64,000 nucleotides of DNA from the NCBI GenBank assembly GCA_009801085.1, contig VNWV01000002.1, forward strand, positions 124,001 to 188,000. The letters run 5' to 3'. The stretch comes from Lasiodiplodia sp. COLG20 (lineage: Eukaryota > Ascomycota > Dothideomycetes > Botryosphaeriales > Botryosphaeriaceae). How positions within the stretch are numbered: position 1 is the first letter of the stretch; every line of letters begins with the position of its first letter. Both the position numbers and the translations under genes were made by a program. The notes beneath the pieces were generated by a model that saw only the letters and a program-made list of their open reading frames with translations, had not been told where the DNA came from and did no database searches. Below, one piece after another: positions 30,187 through 40,476 of the stretch.

Positions 30187-31712
30187 TCAGGCATAGTCCT
30201 CCAACATCGATTCTACGGGGAGAGCCCAGATCGTTCCAGGATCATCCTCCACGCACAAGTCCGCCCATAGGTGGTTGCAGAGGCGTCTCGCTTCTGTTGC
30301 ACGGTGGAACGCCTGCTCAAGCATCGGCAGCCTTGCCCAGCGTGCCCACCCATGCTCCTTTCTTTCCCACATGTGCTTCCTAATTTCACGAATATCAAGA
30401 GCGAGATGCTTCTTCGCGGCTTCGATAAGCTTGCAATAGCCCTTCAAGTGACCCAGTAAAACTTCCCTGCCTGACCATTTGGCCTCTTCCAGAGCCCGAA
30501 CGCAGACGTCCATTGCGTGGCCTACGTGTCTGAGGTAGCAGCTATGCAAGTGCATCGCGAGCTCGTAGCGTAGGTCCAGGACGACCTTGTCAGCAGGCTC
30601 AGCTCCGTCGACGAAACGGAGGTAGAAACGGATCACATCTTCGTAGCGGTCGTGTGAGGGCGGCGGGGCGTCGTCCATGGAACTGACCTCGATTCTGACC
30701 ACGTATCGAGCGGCAGCTATCTTCATCCTCATGGTAAACGCGGTGTTCTCTCGGCTGATGGGAAGTAATGGGGTGTCGAAACGGGATGCCGCCTCCGTGA
30801 GAATCTCTATCGCTTTCGTGTAGTGTTGGTAGTTGCTGGCAAGGCATTCGGCGAGCGGAAGAGCCAAGACGGGTTTAGGGCGCTTAAAGACGTCCATGAT
30901 GAAATCAAGAACTTCCACTTCTGGGCATCCCATCTGGTCTAGAAGGATAGCCAGATGTTCCTGCGGTGCTACAATTGCGGCGTCGTTGCGCACGATTTTA
31001 AGAAGGCGAGTAGCCTCTTCGTGAGCCTATAATCTATTAGTTGAAATATCTTAAATCCTTTAATCATAATGTACCTTAGCAGATTCAACCTCGTGGAATA
31101 TCTCCATCACGTCATCCTTATCCATGGACATGCGGTTGCGCCATATGAACTCTTCTTTAACGTCTTCCTTCAAGGTAGCATGAGAGAAGTGCACCAGCTT
31201 CACGTTAGCGTCGGTCTGGAAGATGATGTTCTTCGTAGTAATGTCGCCATGGGAGACGCCACATTCGTGGAGCATCTTCAGAGTCTCGGTGACCTTCGAT
31301 TTGACGAGATCACGAAACCCCTGTCGGATGTTCCAGATATGGCCTTCGAGAATTTCCCCATCATGTTTGCCGAGGAGGATGGAACGCGGTAAGTGTGGGA
31401 CAAGTCCATAATAGCGCGGGACGCGGTCTTCGAGAGCAGGGATTCGCGTCATGCGTCCATAGGCGGCTGTCTCGTTGATGAATGCTTCATTGCTTTTGAA
31501 CTGGAACAATCGGTGAGTGCCAAATGGCCTGGTTAAGGTGAGCCAGCAGAGGGTGTTACCATCTTAAGAATGTAGGCTTCGTTGGTGTCGTTGCCTTCGC
31601 TGTCCCTTTTGGTGGTTGAGGCGTTCCACACGGTCGCCGACTCTCCTTCGGCAATCAGGTCGCCGATACGTACCTTCGAGAGGTCCATTGTTGGAGGGTT
31701 CGAGTCGCCCAT
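30187..31712 (-). CDS. Kinase-like protein with helical C-terminal half (paralogue 1), DFG Asp lost
   Basis: Exons complement 31712..31560, 31500..31075 and 31026..30187; 472 aa. A second in-frame ATG at 31688 aligns with the start of the paralogue and may be the true one. The N-lobe has IAEGESATVW (nucleotide-loop-like) and AYILKM (candidate beta-3 Lys). The catalytic loop is GVSHGDITTKN (HGD at about 135-137). The position of DFG reads VHFSHA (about 154-159), so the metal-binding Asp is His. The kinase-like part ends near residue 193, and the rest is alpha-helical with TPR-like character (AMHLHSCYLRHVGHAMDVCVRALEEA). Intron positions and the start of intron 1 (GTAACACCC) are the same as in the paralogue at 32577-34115. 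Probably a pseudokinase or a weak kinase; its role is unknown. Confidence 0.85.
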
Positions 31713-31833
31713 TGCGGGTGGTGCTTGAGCGCGATGAGCGGAATGTTGGAGTGGTGGAACGCACCAGGTGGAATGTCTGGCAGCGAGAGGGTTTAATACT
31801 CAGGTGTGGGCACGTGCACAAGGCAGAAGTGAG

Positions 31834-31870
31834 CTGCGGCTCAACCGTGGTAGCCATCCATGACGTCATG
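31834..31870. promoter_or_regulatory. Duplicated promoter module with CRE palindrome (copy 1)
   Basis: A 37-bp block, identical except for one base to 34271-34307, lies 122 bp before the start of paralogue 1. It holds GGCTCAACCGTGGTAGCC and ends in TGACGTCA (31861-31868), the bZIP/ATF-CREB recognition palindrome. Weaker similarity continues to about 32030. Confidence 0.65.
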
Positions 31871-31914
31871 TCATTAAATATTGAAGACTTCAGTTCGGGT
31901 CGGCAGATAGATTT

Positions 31915-31934
31915 TGCAGCCGAAAGCCAGCGCG
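31915..31934 (+). repeat. Family B terminal-repeat fragment
   Basis: TGCAGCCGAAAGCCAGCGCG resembles the left terminal repeat of the complete family B element (TGCAGCCGATGGCTAGCG). It lies within the promoter of paralogue 1; a more decayed version is at the matching place of paralogue 2 (near 34370). Confidence 0.5.
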
Positions 31935-32129
31935 AACTTCGCGGCAGTAAACATGGCAATAATGAACACTGTGAGCGGCTGCGGCACCAAACGTGAGGAG
32001 ATGAACTGGTTTTGTATTAAACTATCCAAAAAGAAAACACAAAATTCTCCCCCAGGCAATGACACCTACCGACATAATGTTCCTTTCAAGTGATAAGGAG
32101 CACGGAGAGATAATATTTCGACATATCGT

Positions 32130-32210
32130 GGGTACTTGAAGCTATCGTCCGGACGTACATGTCGAATTAATAACTATACGTACGCCTCCGGACGATTGCT
32201 TCAAGTACCC
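32130..32210. repeat. Family A fold-back element, copy A4
   Basis: 81-bp palindrome from GGGTACTTGAAGC to GCTTCAAGTACCC. Both outer ends carry the same change (TAC for TAG), so the two arms have stayed complementary. The inner arms hold CGTCCGGACGTACATG and its counterpart. Confidence 0.88.
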
Positions 32211-32565
32211 ACACATGTCGATTAAGTCCTTCAAAGAGAGCCGAAGCCCATGACGACAATGGGAATCATCCCCGAATTTTCTTAACTTAACGTGCACCTT
32301 CTGGAAGACCTCTCCAGTAGGCAAGACTAGAGCGTAGACTTAAGCCGAATCTGGTCATGTCTGGTTTCTGGTCACCGTTCGGAATCCCAACAAGTATAGC
32401 AAAAAGTTCGTTACATAATTTGTCCATATTGCACAGGTGACGACAGTTTTTATAGAGTTTATCTGATAGGATGAAGAAAGCTTCAAATACTCACTCTGCG
32501 ACCGCACCGGCCAAAGTATTATTGAATGTTTTTCTAAAAAGTAGAGAGACAATTCAAAATATATA

Positions 32566-32592
32566 GGCAGTTGAAGCTATCGTCCGGACGAT
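32566..32592. repeat. Family A half-copy A5 overlapping a stop codon
   Basis: GGCAGTTGAAGCTATCGTCC followed by GGACGAT is one arm of family A. Read on the - strand it encodes the last residues (S-S-G-R) and the TAG stop of kinase-like paralogue 2, which ends at 32577. Confidence 0.75.
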
Positions 32593-34115
32593 ACGAAATT
32601 AAGCAAGTCTTCTCTCGCCCAGGCAGAGTCCTCCGACGTCCAGTCTACGGGGAGATCCCGGGCCATGTCAGAATCCTCTGGGACGTTCAACTGCCATACC
32701 TGGTTACAGAGGCGTCCCGCTTCTCCCGCGCGGCGGCAATCCTTCTCAAGGCTCGGCAGCTCGGCCCAGGGCCTCCACGAAAGCTCCTCTTCTCCGCCTT
32801 TCTGCATGTCCTCCTTGATATCGTTGATGTCATCCGCGAGCGTCTCCTTTACCTCATTGATAAGTTCACCAAAGTCCTTTAAGACATCGACTGAGACTGT
32901 CTTTGCAAAGTTAGCGTTCCTAGCCCCTTCCAGTGCCCGAACGCAGACGTCCATCGCGTGGCCGTAGAGTAGGAGGCTATGCAAGTGCTCTGCAAGCTCG
33001 CAGTACAGCTTCATAACGGTGTCGTCGGCCGCGCTAGACCCGGGTGTTGACCAGAAGTAGAAACCGACCGCTTCTTCACAAAGGCCTTCGGACGGTGGCA
33101 TTGCGGTGTCTTCGTAACACTGCTCGGCGCGCATCAAGTATCGAGCAGCATTCAACTTCATCTGCAAGATCAGCTCCACAGGCCGTTCGCCGACAGGAAT
33201 AGATGAGTCGTTGCAACGGGCTTCCGCCTGCTTAAGCATATCGATAGCTTCATAACGGTCGTGGTTGGCCAGGCGGCGGGCAAGCGCAAGAGCCAGTACG
33301 GGCTCGGGGCTCTTGTAGATGTCCATGATGGGTCCGACAAGGCGTTGTGGGTACTCCACAAGGTCAAGAAGGCGAGCCAGACGGGGCTGCGGCGTGGGAA
33401 CATCGTCGCCATTACGTACGCTTTTGAGAAGGCATGTAGCCTCTTCGAGAGCCTGCAATCAGTTCAGTCAGTTATAATCTCCTGAATTCCTCTCGCCATG
33501 CCTTACCCTAGCCCATTCGACCTCGTGGAATATCTGCACCACGCTATACCTATCTGTGCTTTTGTAGCTCCCCCAAAAGGACTCCCTTCTAAGGGCTTCC
33601 TTTACGGAAGCATGGCTGAAGTTGACTAACTTCACGCGGCCGTCGTCCGAGATAATAATGTTTCTCGAAGTAACGTTCCCGTGGCAGATGCCAGCTTCGT
33701 GAAGTATCCGAAGCGTCTCGGTTATTTGGTCCTTAATGGCATCACATTCTTCATTTTTAAGGCTCCAAATAATGTCCCTGAGCTTTCTTCCATCGTACGT
33801 GCCGAGGATAATAGAATCCGGTATTGGTGGAACTCCGTAGTAGCGTGGAACGCGGCCACGAAGAGCAGGGATTTCTTCCATGCGCTCGTGGGCGGACTTG
33901 CCATTGGCGAATGCCTTTTCCTTGTGAAACTAGGATGATCAGTGAGCGCGAAGTGATTAAGGCAAGATGGCCAGGGGTGTTACCATCTGGACAAGATAGG
34001 CAAGGTTGCTGTCCATGTCGGTGACGTTCCACACGGCCGCCGTGCGTCCCCTAGTAAAAATGTCGCCGTAACGCAGGTTCGAGCTGACCGTGGTGGAGGA
34101 GTCTGAGCGGTCCAT
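32577..34115 (-). CDS. Kinase-like protein with helical C-terminal half (paralogue 2), pseudokinase
   Basis: Exons complement 34115..33984, 33929..33507 and 33452..32577; 476 aa. Same three-exon plan as the paralogue at 30187-31712. The catalytic-loop Asp is replaced (GICHGNVTSRN, HGN at about 127-129), and the DFG position reads VNFSHA (about 146-151), so both acidic catalytic residues are gone. The nucleotide-loop region (FTRGRTAAVW) lacks the usual glycines. This is a pseudokinase by sequence. The C-terminal 290 residues are helical and TPR-like (LAEHLHSLLLYGHAMDVCVRALEGA). The last codons (S-S-G-R-stop) lie in a half-copy of the family A element, so the C-terminus was probably set by that insertion or by a break in it. 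The promoter shares a 37-bp module with paralogue 1. Confidence 0.85.
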
Positions 34116-35104
34116 TTTGGAAGGCGAGGGCGGTGGTTGAGCACGGCAAGAGGAATTTTGAACGGTGGAACGCGGTATACAGATTTTTTTTGGCAGAGGA
34201 AAGAGGAAAGGGAGAATTTTATATTTCAGTACGAGGTCCCTGAACCAGACAGCGGGTGGGTAAAAGTAAACTGCGGCTCAACCGTGGTAGCCATTCATGA
34301 CGTCATGCCTACCACGAGATATTGAATATTTAGAATGAAGTATGCATTAATTCGGATCGGTATATGGACCCTGCAACCGAAATGTGGCGTGAAGATGGTG
34401 GTAGCGAACGCTGTGAGAGGCTGCGGCACGAAAGTTGCGTATAGACCGGAAAGTCGGTTTTAATACCAAGAGCTTGTTAATGAAATGCAAATTTTCTTCG
34501 ACGTGTTGAGGTACAGCCTCCTGTTCAGCCAACAGGATGCTTGTGAGGCTGTGTCGACTTTAGGGCTGTGCACGTCATCCCCCTACCAATTCACCAATCC
34601 AACCCGACAGTAGTATGTATCAGGCAGTAGCATCGCCCGTCCTGAGGAAGAGAAATTTCGATTAGGTTATAAACGACTAGAGCCATCCCTTAAATTCATC
34701 AAAATACCGTTGTTCAGCCGTGAAACTCATGAAATTATGCATTTTGGTAAACCAGAGAAAGACACAGAAGAGGAGACGAGGAAAAACAAAACAAGAAATA
34801 TTTTTTGTTGGGTTTGTCCGTTTTATCCTTTTTTTTTCTTTTCTTTTTTTTCGGCGCGTTTTTAGTTTTGTGAAGCGGATAAAACCTACGCTCCCGAAAA
34901 TTGATTGCGAAGGCACAAAAGGAAATCAGATACTAAAAGTAGATCACATCATCCGGACTGCTCGGTCTAAGGGAGAGGGAATGAGGAGAGTTGTTCGGTA
35001 TTCCAATTCACGAGCTGAGTGGCGTTATCATCCCAGTCAAGTGTTAAGGAGCCATTTCCATAGGAAACCTGCTGGTCAAATGGAACTTCGTCCGGAAGGT
35101 TTGG
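34116..35104. other. Intergenic region upstream of kinase-like paralogue 2
   Basis: It holds the second copy of the CRE module (34271-34307) and an AT-rich, T-run-containing stretch near 34790-34860. No gene is supported. Confidence 0.5.
34271..34307. promoter_or_regulatory. Duplicated promoter module with CRE palindrome (copy 2)
   Basis: 36 of 37 bases match 31834-31870. TGACGTCA is at 34298-34305. It lies 156 bp before the ATG of paralogue 2. Similarity continues weakly to about 34465. Confidence 0.65.
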
Positions 35105-36597
35105 TTATGGCTCAACATCGGAGCCAGTAGGAAAGAAGACGTTCTGGGAGGCTGGAGGCTGAGTGGTAAACGCTGCAGTACTGCTTTCGGGGCCACAAAT
35201 CCCTCCAAGACTTTCAGAGCTCTGATGGCCACTGGTGAGGATATTCGTGTGCGAAATCAAAGACCTGTATATCTGTTTCAGGTGGTGAGCCCGGGCTGTT
35301 GCTGATTGCATGCCCTGAAGCTTCACAGCGCTCTGCAGCGATGCGATCTGCTGTAGAACTGCGTTCTCAAGCCCTGATATTTCTGTGACATCTGGACCTG
35401 CCTGAGAGGTATGGTGAATAGGATCGACAGCATTCTCAGCTTCTAAGCCAGAGGTAGCGCCGATATTCTGGGGTCGAAAAGGTGCGTTTGTAGAGGGTGA
35501 GGCTTCTACCCCTTCGGCATAGACTAAATAAGTCAGCATTGAAACTTGATTAAGACAGGGAAATGCAGTACATACATGGTGTTTGTGGTGGCTTAGCATT
35601 TTCGAAGAGATTTGTAAATAGAGAAAACCATAGCTTGGCTTGCCCCTCGCCTCTCATCATACCTGTTCGTCTGCATATGTGGCTGTGTATGTCCTGCTTG
35701 AAAAATTGTTGACATTTCAAGCAGCGGTTGATCTTTTCTCGATGTGTTCTCCGAAGATGGCGACTGCAAATTTGTTAGCAATGGATCCAACATAAGTTGT
35801 ACAAGTAGGACCACAAGAGAAGGGATACATACATCAACTCCGCCATGTTCTGGAAGCCACGCCCTTGGTAGGCGCAGCCGCTTCTGCCCGCACTTGGGTT
35901 CATTTCCGCAAATTTGTGGTGCGGGCAGGCGAAGAACCTCTCTTTCGAGCGCTTCCTCTGCTTGGAAGCCGCACTGTTTTTCATGGTCACAGTGCCGGAG
36001 AAGATCTTCTTTTGTCCCACAAATTTGGCTGAGTAGTCGTTGACGTTGTTTAATTGGTTCGGTTTTCGCAGAATCGTTGTTCGTGCCGCACGGGCAACAA
36101 ACCGATAAGACCGTTTTACCACGAGAAGATCCATGTTCATGCATCCCGCTGGGACTAGCTCCAAGTCCGACTTGATTGGCGAGTGGTTTTTTGAATTCAT
36201 TGCGAAATGAGGCCATGCGTGACAAAATCTTCCAGTATTCGCGCTTGAGGGATTTCAGGTCTGGTTTCAGACACAAAATTACCTCGACCAATAGTTGGAT
36301 GATCGATCCTATTTCCCAAGGGTCTCTGTGACGATAATGATCCAATTTCTTACTAGAAAGAAGGTCGTTGGAGGGCCGCAAGGAGGAAAGAGGCTGGTAG
36401 TTCGGGCGACCTTCGATGTGTGAGGATTTGCCACCATTAGCGCCATTGTAAACACTAACACCATGATAATCTTTCATGGTCGGACTCGGAAGTATAAGAG
36501 ATGAGATATTATCGCCATGGTGGTCCCATTTGCGAAAGTGTTTGTCTGAATCAGATGTTGGGTATGACAAACCTTCATACTGAGTATTGTTCTCCAT
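35105..36597 (-). CDS. C2H2-type zinc-finger protein
   Basis: Exons complement 36597..36120, 36028..35833, 35763..35576 and 35523..35105; 426 aa. Introns (91, 69 and 52 bp) are placed from donor/branch/acceptor signals and phase. Splicing creates FFACPHHKF...GCAYQGRGF, then RHLRRTHRE and CLKCQQFFKQDIHSHIC. This is the paired C2H2/C2HC arrangement of many fungal zinc-finger proteins that begin 'F.CP..K' and end 'RHL.R.H....C..C...F......H'. The basic KQRKRSKER just before the first finger could be a nuclear signal. The N-terminal 150 residues are polar with one helix (IIQLLVEVILCLKPDLKSLKREYWKIL). The C-terminal part is Gln/Ser-rich and has a short coil. Likely a nuclear DNA- or RNA-binding protein; targets unknown. 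A competing unspliced frame stays open from 36597 to 35593. Confidence 0.8.
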
Positions 36598-37770
36598 GTC
36601 GCTTGAGGATAGGTCGATATGTGTTAAGCAATGTTCTGGAGAAGAAGAGCCAACCCGGGTTCGGTGCTGTGTATGTGCGACAATAGCTACAGAGGTCAAG
36701 GTGGCTAGATTTTATGGTATATTTCTGCCCGCGTGAGTGCGTAGGCGCGTGGGTGCGTAGCTGCGTAGATGCGTAGCTGCTGAAATGCGGAGACTCAGCC
36801 TTGCTGACATGCATAATTGTGGGCTGATCAGGGAAGTGAAACCCCATCGCCACGTGTTCGGTGCCCACAGCCTATCAGATAGCGTCACACAGCCTGTCGG
36901 ACCAGAACGGTAACACTACCTCAAGATTCCGAGTGCGTAGGGATCAGAGAAACCTCACTGTTGTATGTATTAAGGGTCGTAGGAGTCCAGACGTTCTCAA
37001 AAAAGAACTCCACAAAACAGTCTCGGCTGAAATCAACGAGCAGTAGTGGCACAGTAGTCCGATTCAGTAAGCCAAATAACTTTTGGTGGACCTGCAAAGC
37101 TCGATAGAGTCTTTGTGGAAGCTTTCTGGTAGCTAAACCACTACCGGGTGACGAAAGACGGTAGTAGTTGTAATCACTTGGTGCAAGAAATGGGCAAGAA
37201 ATATTGGCGAATCTGCTACTTGCTACTTCAGAGTTCGATAACGTACACGATCGAACACCTCCGTTGTAAGCGGTGAGTATATATGTCAGGCTGCAATAAA
37301 AACTTTTTTTATGTTACTCAAGTTGTCTGGACCGGCGATCATGGTGACACTGGTGGACGCAAAGCTGCAGCTGAGCACCAATCAGCTAGACACAAATCAC
37401 AATTCTCACAAACCAACATGGGCAACTTATCCGTCCTCCCAAGTGATTGGTGATAAAGCATGTTTCACAAGAAGCGCACTTCACTTCATAAGCACATTGA
37501 ATCCATTCTATTTGGCCATTGCAGGGACCTTAGCGCAGTTAAAAATAACAAGGAAATAAGTAAGACGCAAATCCTACATTACGCGTACGCCTTGAGTGTT
37601 TTTCCTATAATAGCTGCGACTTGCCCGCTTTGCTGATGCACGAGTCTCGCTTATCGCACTCCGATCCGGTTTGTTCTTTGCAAAACTACCGGTGCATCCC
37701 AATCGAAACGGTTTACTTCATGATCGTATCTGCTGCGAATCCGAAGACCCTGTCCAAAAATCCTCGCAAC
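36598..37770. other. Divergent intergenic region between the zinc-finger and HET genes
   Basis: It contains an 8-bp tandem repeat (about 36733-36772) near the zinc-finger start. The rest is unremarkable. A TTG-initiated reading at 37621 and an ATG at 37636 extend the HET frame, but the ATG at 37771 is preferred. Confidence 0.5.
36733..36772. repeat. Short 8-bp tandem repeat
   Basis: About five units of TGCGTAGN (variants GTGCGTAG, GCGCGTGG, CTGCGTAG, ATGCGTAG) lie roughly 140 bp upstream of the zinc-finger ATG. Minisatellite-like. Confidence 0.6.
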
Positions 37771-39996
37771 ATGGCACTATGCAACAATTGTCAAAATCTA
37801 CTCCCCCATGTCGTTCTTGTGGTGCGAGAAGCACGAGAGAAAGGCTTACCAAACTATGAGAAGCACACTTGGCACTCTTGGAGGCGCATACTACACCACG
37901 ATAGCCTGACAACCTTACTGGACGCTGCAACTTTCTGCCGCTTATGCAAGTTGTTTAAAAACCAATTTCATCAAAGAAATCTTGATTGGTTGAGATACAA
38001 ACATCCCAGTCTCTACGGGACTCTCAAACAATCAGCCGTTCATGTCAAAATTACATACTGTGGCACCAAGGGGACCTGGATGACTCCTTCCTTATCCATC
38101 CAGGAAGATGAAAGCTTTACTAGAGTTTTCAAAGATCAAACAGTATGTCCTATTATATTTCATTGGCCCCAGAGCCTAAACCGTTCTAACTCTATGAAGG
38201 GCCACTCTTTCAATGGGGTAATTTGGTTGCAGTCCCATCTGGTTGCAACGATGAAGAGCAATGGTTCGTTTTCATCCTTGTTACTCGTACCCGGTCTAAT
38301 GAGAGTTGTAGGAGCACTTCTTGATATGCCAGCATGGAACATTCGCAGAGCCAATAATTTCGACGTCCGACTTTCTGTGGTACGGGGCTGGTTGGAAGCT
38401 TGTGTCTCTGACGAAAATCCATGGGAGGACTACAGTAAGGAAGGGCCTCCAGTTGAACCAGTTGAACCTCCCATTCTGCCCAAGCGATTCATAGATGTAG
38501 GGAGTGCACAGTCGCAAACAGCAAGGCTTGTTTGTAGAAGCGGGCAAAAGGCGTTCTACACCACGCTAAGTTACTGCCGGGGCGGAAAGTTGGAGTTGAC
38601 CGCTCGCGGAAACACTATTGGATCACTCCTTTCTGGATTCGCTATCTCCAGTCTTCCAAAGACCTACCAGGACGCCATTGCAGTCACGAGGGCATTGGGA
38701 ATTCGCTACATCTGGATTGATGCCCTCTGCATCATACAAGATGATCAAACCGATGTCCAGGAGGAGATAGTCGATATGGCGGACATCTACCGAAATTCTT
38801 GGTTGACAATTGCAGCAACTGGATCATCCAACGCCGATGGCGGCTGCATCCATTCTCTAACAGCTCCGTTGGAAACCACAAGCGATGGGACAGGTGTAGA
38901 ATCGCCCAACGCCTGTAGAGTATGGATTCGCGAATCTCCTCGATTCAAGCAGACTGTAACCGATGCTGTGCTGAATACGAGAGCTTGGACTCTACAAGAA
39001 AACATATTGTCCCCGAGAATCCTTTATTGCGCTGAAGATCAGCTATACTGGCAGTGTGGACATAGGGTGAAAAGCGAGGATGGCTTGATTGACCAGAAGG
39101 ATCCAGCTTCTGCTCCTTGTTTTGTCCCATACGAAAGTCAGCATCAGGATCTACCTGCTTCGTTTTCACACGTCTCAGTATGGAGTTTGGATAGACTGCC
39201 GCTCCAGGATTCCTTGATCAGAACTCTGCGTCCTCCTTTCGACAAATGGTACAGGATTGTCAACAATTTTACATCTCGTACTTTGACGTATTCAGAGGAC
39301 AGACTGCGCGCTCTAGCAGGCATAATTGGCCTCATGGAGAGATTTGATTCTGGGAATAAGAACCTGGTCGGGCTGTGGCTTCGGGATCTCCACGTGGGTC
39401 TAGCGTGGAAATTCGACGGCGAAACAGAGAACCGGGATTATCCACAAATCGGCCTTCCTTCCTGGTCCTGGGCGTCTTTCAACGGCCCTATTGCTTACGA
39501 AGATTATAGTGTACACACAGATAGGTCCGATTGGCACCCAGAGTTCGCAGTCCTTCAATACTCAATCGAATGGTCGGGCCAACCAGTCAGCTCGCGTGTG
39601 TTGAAGGCAGACCTTAAACTGAAAGCTAGGGTAAGGCCGCTGTATATTACACAAAAGTCTGACGGCTTGGCCATCCACATCGACCAGGAAAGCTGTGAGA
39701 GACCTGATAAGGCCTTCATAGCTACTTCTTCAACTGAAAGAGGAATAAAGATTGAGCTGGATCGAAATCTTGAGCTCTCCGTCACAACAATCTACGCAAT
39801 GTACCTCTTTCACGACGGGCCAGTGGGCTACTATCGGGACAACAGATTGGTACTGGGGTCATTTCATTTCCTACTATTGGCGCCAGCGGATGGAGAAGAC
39901 GAGAAATTTTTCAGAGTTGGAGTGGGTCATGCGAGCCCAGGCCTTGGTCTGCGTCTTTTTGAAGGGCTGGATGAGCGAGAATTGACTCTTATCTAG
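37771..39996 (+). CDS. HET-domain protein with a Trp-to-Arg change in the first HET block
   Basis: Single exon, 741 aa from the ATG at 37771 (MALCNNCQNLL), chosen because it gives the usual CxxC opening; an upstream ATG at 37636 would add 45 residues. HET motifs: YTTLSYCRGG (about 264-273, normally SYCWG), IRYIWIDALCIIQDD (about 310-324) and RAWTLQENILSPRILY (about 403-418). Then come GLPSWSWASF and the closing FRVGVGHAS. The near-invariant Trp of block 1 is coded CGG rather than TGG, one transition away. The rest of the protein is intact, so this looks like a recent point change in an otherwise full-length HET protein rather than a decayed gene. It may reduce function; that is inference. Confidence 0.9.
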   Translation: MALCNNCQNLLPHVVLVVREAREKGLPNYEKHTWHSWRRILHHDSLTTLLDAATFCRLCKLFKNQFHQRNLDWLRYKHPSLYGTLKQSAVHVKITYCGTKGTWMTPSLSIQEDESFTRVFKDQTVCPIIFHWPQSLNRSNSMKGHSFNGVIWLQSHLVATMKSNGSFSSLLLVPGLMRVVGALLDMPAWNIRRANNFDVRLSVVRGWLEACVSDENPWEDYSKEGPPVEPVEPPILPKRFIDVGSAQSQTARLVCRSGQKAFYTTLSYCRGGKLELTARGNTIGSLLSGFAISSLPKTYQDAIAVTRALGIRYIWIDALCIIQDDQTDVQEEIVDMADIYRNSWLTIAATGSSNADGGCIHSLTAPLETTSDGTGVESPNACRVWIRESPRFKQTVTDAVLNTRAWTLQENILSPRILYCAEDQLYWQCGHRVKSEDGLIDQKDPASAPCFVPYESQHQDLPASFSHVSVWSLDRLPLQDSLIRTLRPPFDKWYRIVNNFTSRTLTYSEDRLRALAGIIGLMERFDSGNKNLVGLWLRDLHVGLAWKFDGETENRDYPQIGLPSWSWASFNGPIAYEDYSVHTDRSDWHPEFAVLQYSIEWSGQPVSSRVLKADLKLKARVRPLYITQKSDGLAIHIDQESCERPDKAFIATSSTERGIKIELDRNLELSVTTIYAMYLFHDGPVGYYRDNRLVLGSFHFLLLAPADGEDEKFFRVGVGHASPGLGLRLFEGLDERELTLI

Positions 39997-40464
39997 AGTG
40001 GAGCATTTTTGTATCATATCAAATAGAAAATCGAGTAGCTAGAAGACAAGAGAGCGTGCTCGAGCACCCAGTCCCTTCAATCATATCAAGAGTTCCTCCA
40101 CCTACTTGATCAGGCTTGATACCCCTCTGCTGTGCCACAATGGACGCCCCACCCCCCACTTTCCCCTTCAGTAAGGCCACGCGGCGGCAGATTCCGCACC
40201 CGCGGTATTAACTCCGGGACGGCGAACCAGGTAATCCTGGCAGCAAGTCCCGGCGCCCAGAACCTGGTTCTTACCCATCAATCTCCACTGTACAAACTTT
40301 CTCTAAATGCAGCCCTGCATTTAAACAAATCGCCGATGTGGCGGCATCCCTTCCTATAAGGGTCTCTCTAGCGCCAACAGCGCTCGGTATTAGTGCGAAG
40401 CAGACCTCGTATTGCCCAGCTTCTCGGTGGTGGGAAAAAACGCAATCGACTCGCGGCTCCTCGC

Positions 40465-40476
40465 GCTAGCTAGTCA
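40465..40476. promoter_or_regulatory. Recurring 12-mer GCTAGCTAGTCA (site 1)
   Basis: The core CTAGCTAGTCA is found three times: here, at 42014-42025 and at 49323-49333, the last in the PKS/propeller divergent promoter. An unproven candidate binding site. Confidence 0.3.

Larger units (their letters stand above)
31713..32576. other. Intergenic region between the two kinase-like paralogues
   Basis: Promoter of paralogue 1 with the conserved CRE-containing module (31834-31870), a family B fragment (31915-31934), family A copy A4 (32130-32210) and the start of half-copy A5 (32566). Confidence 0.55.
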
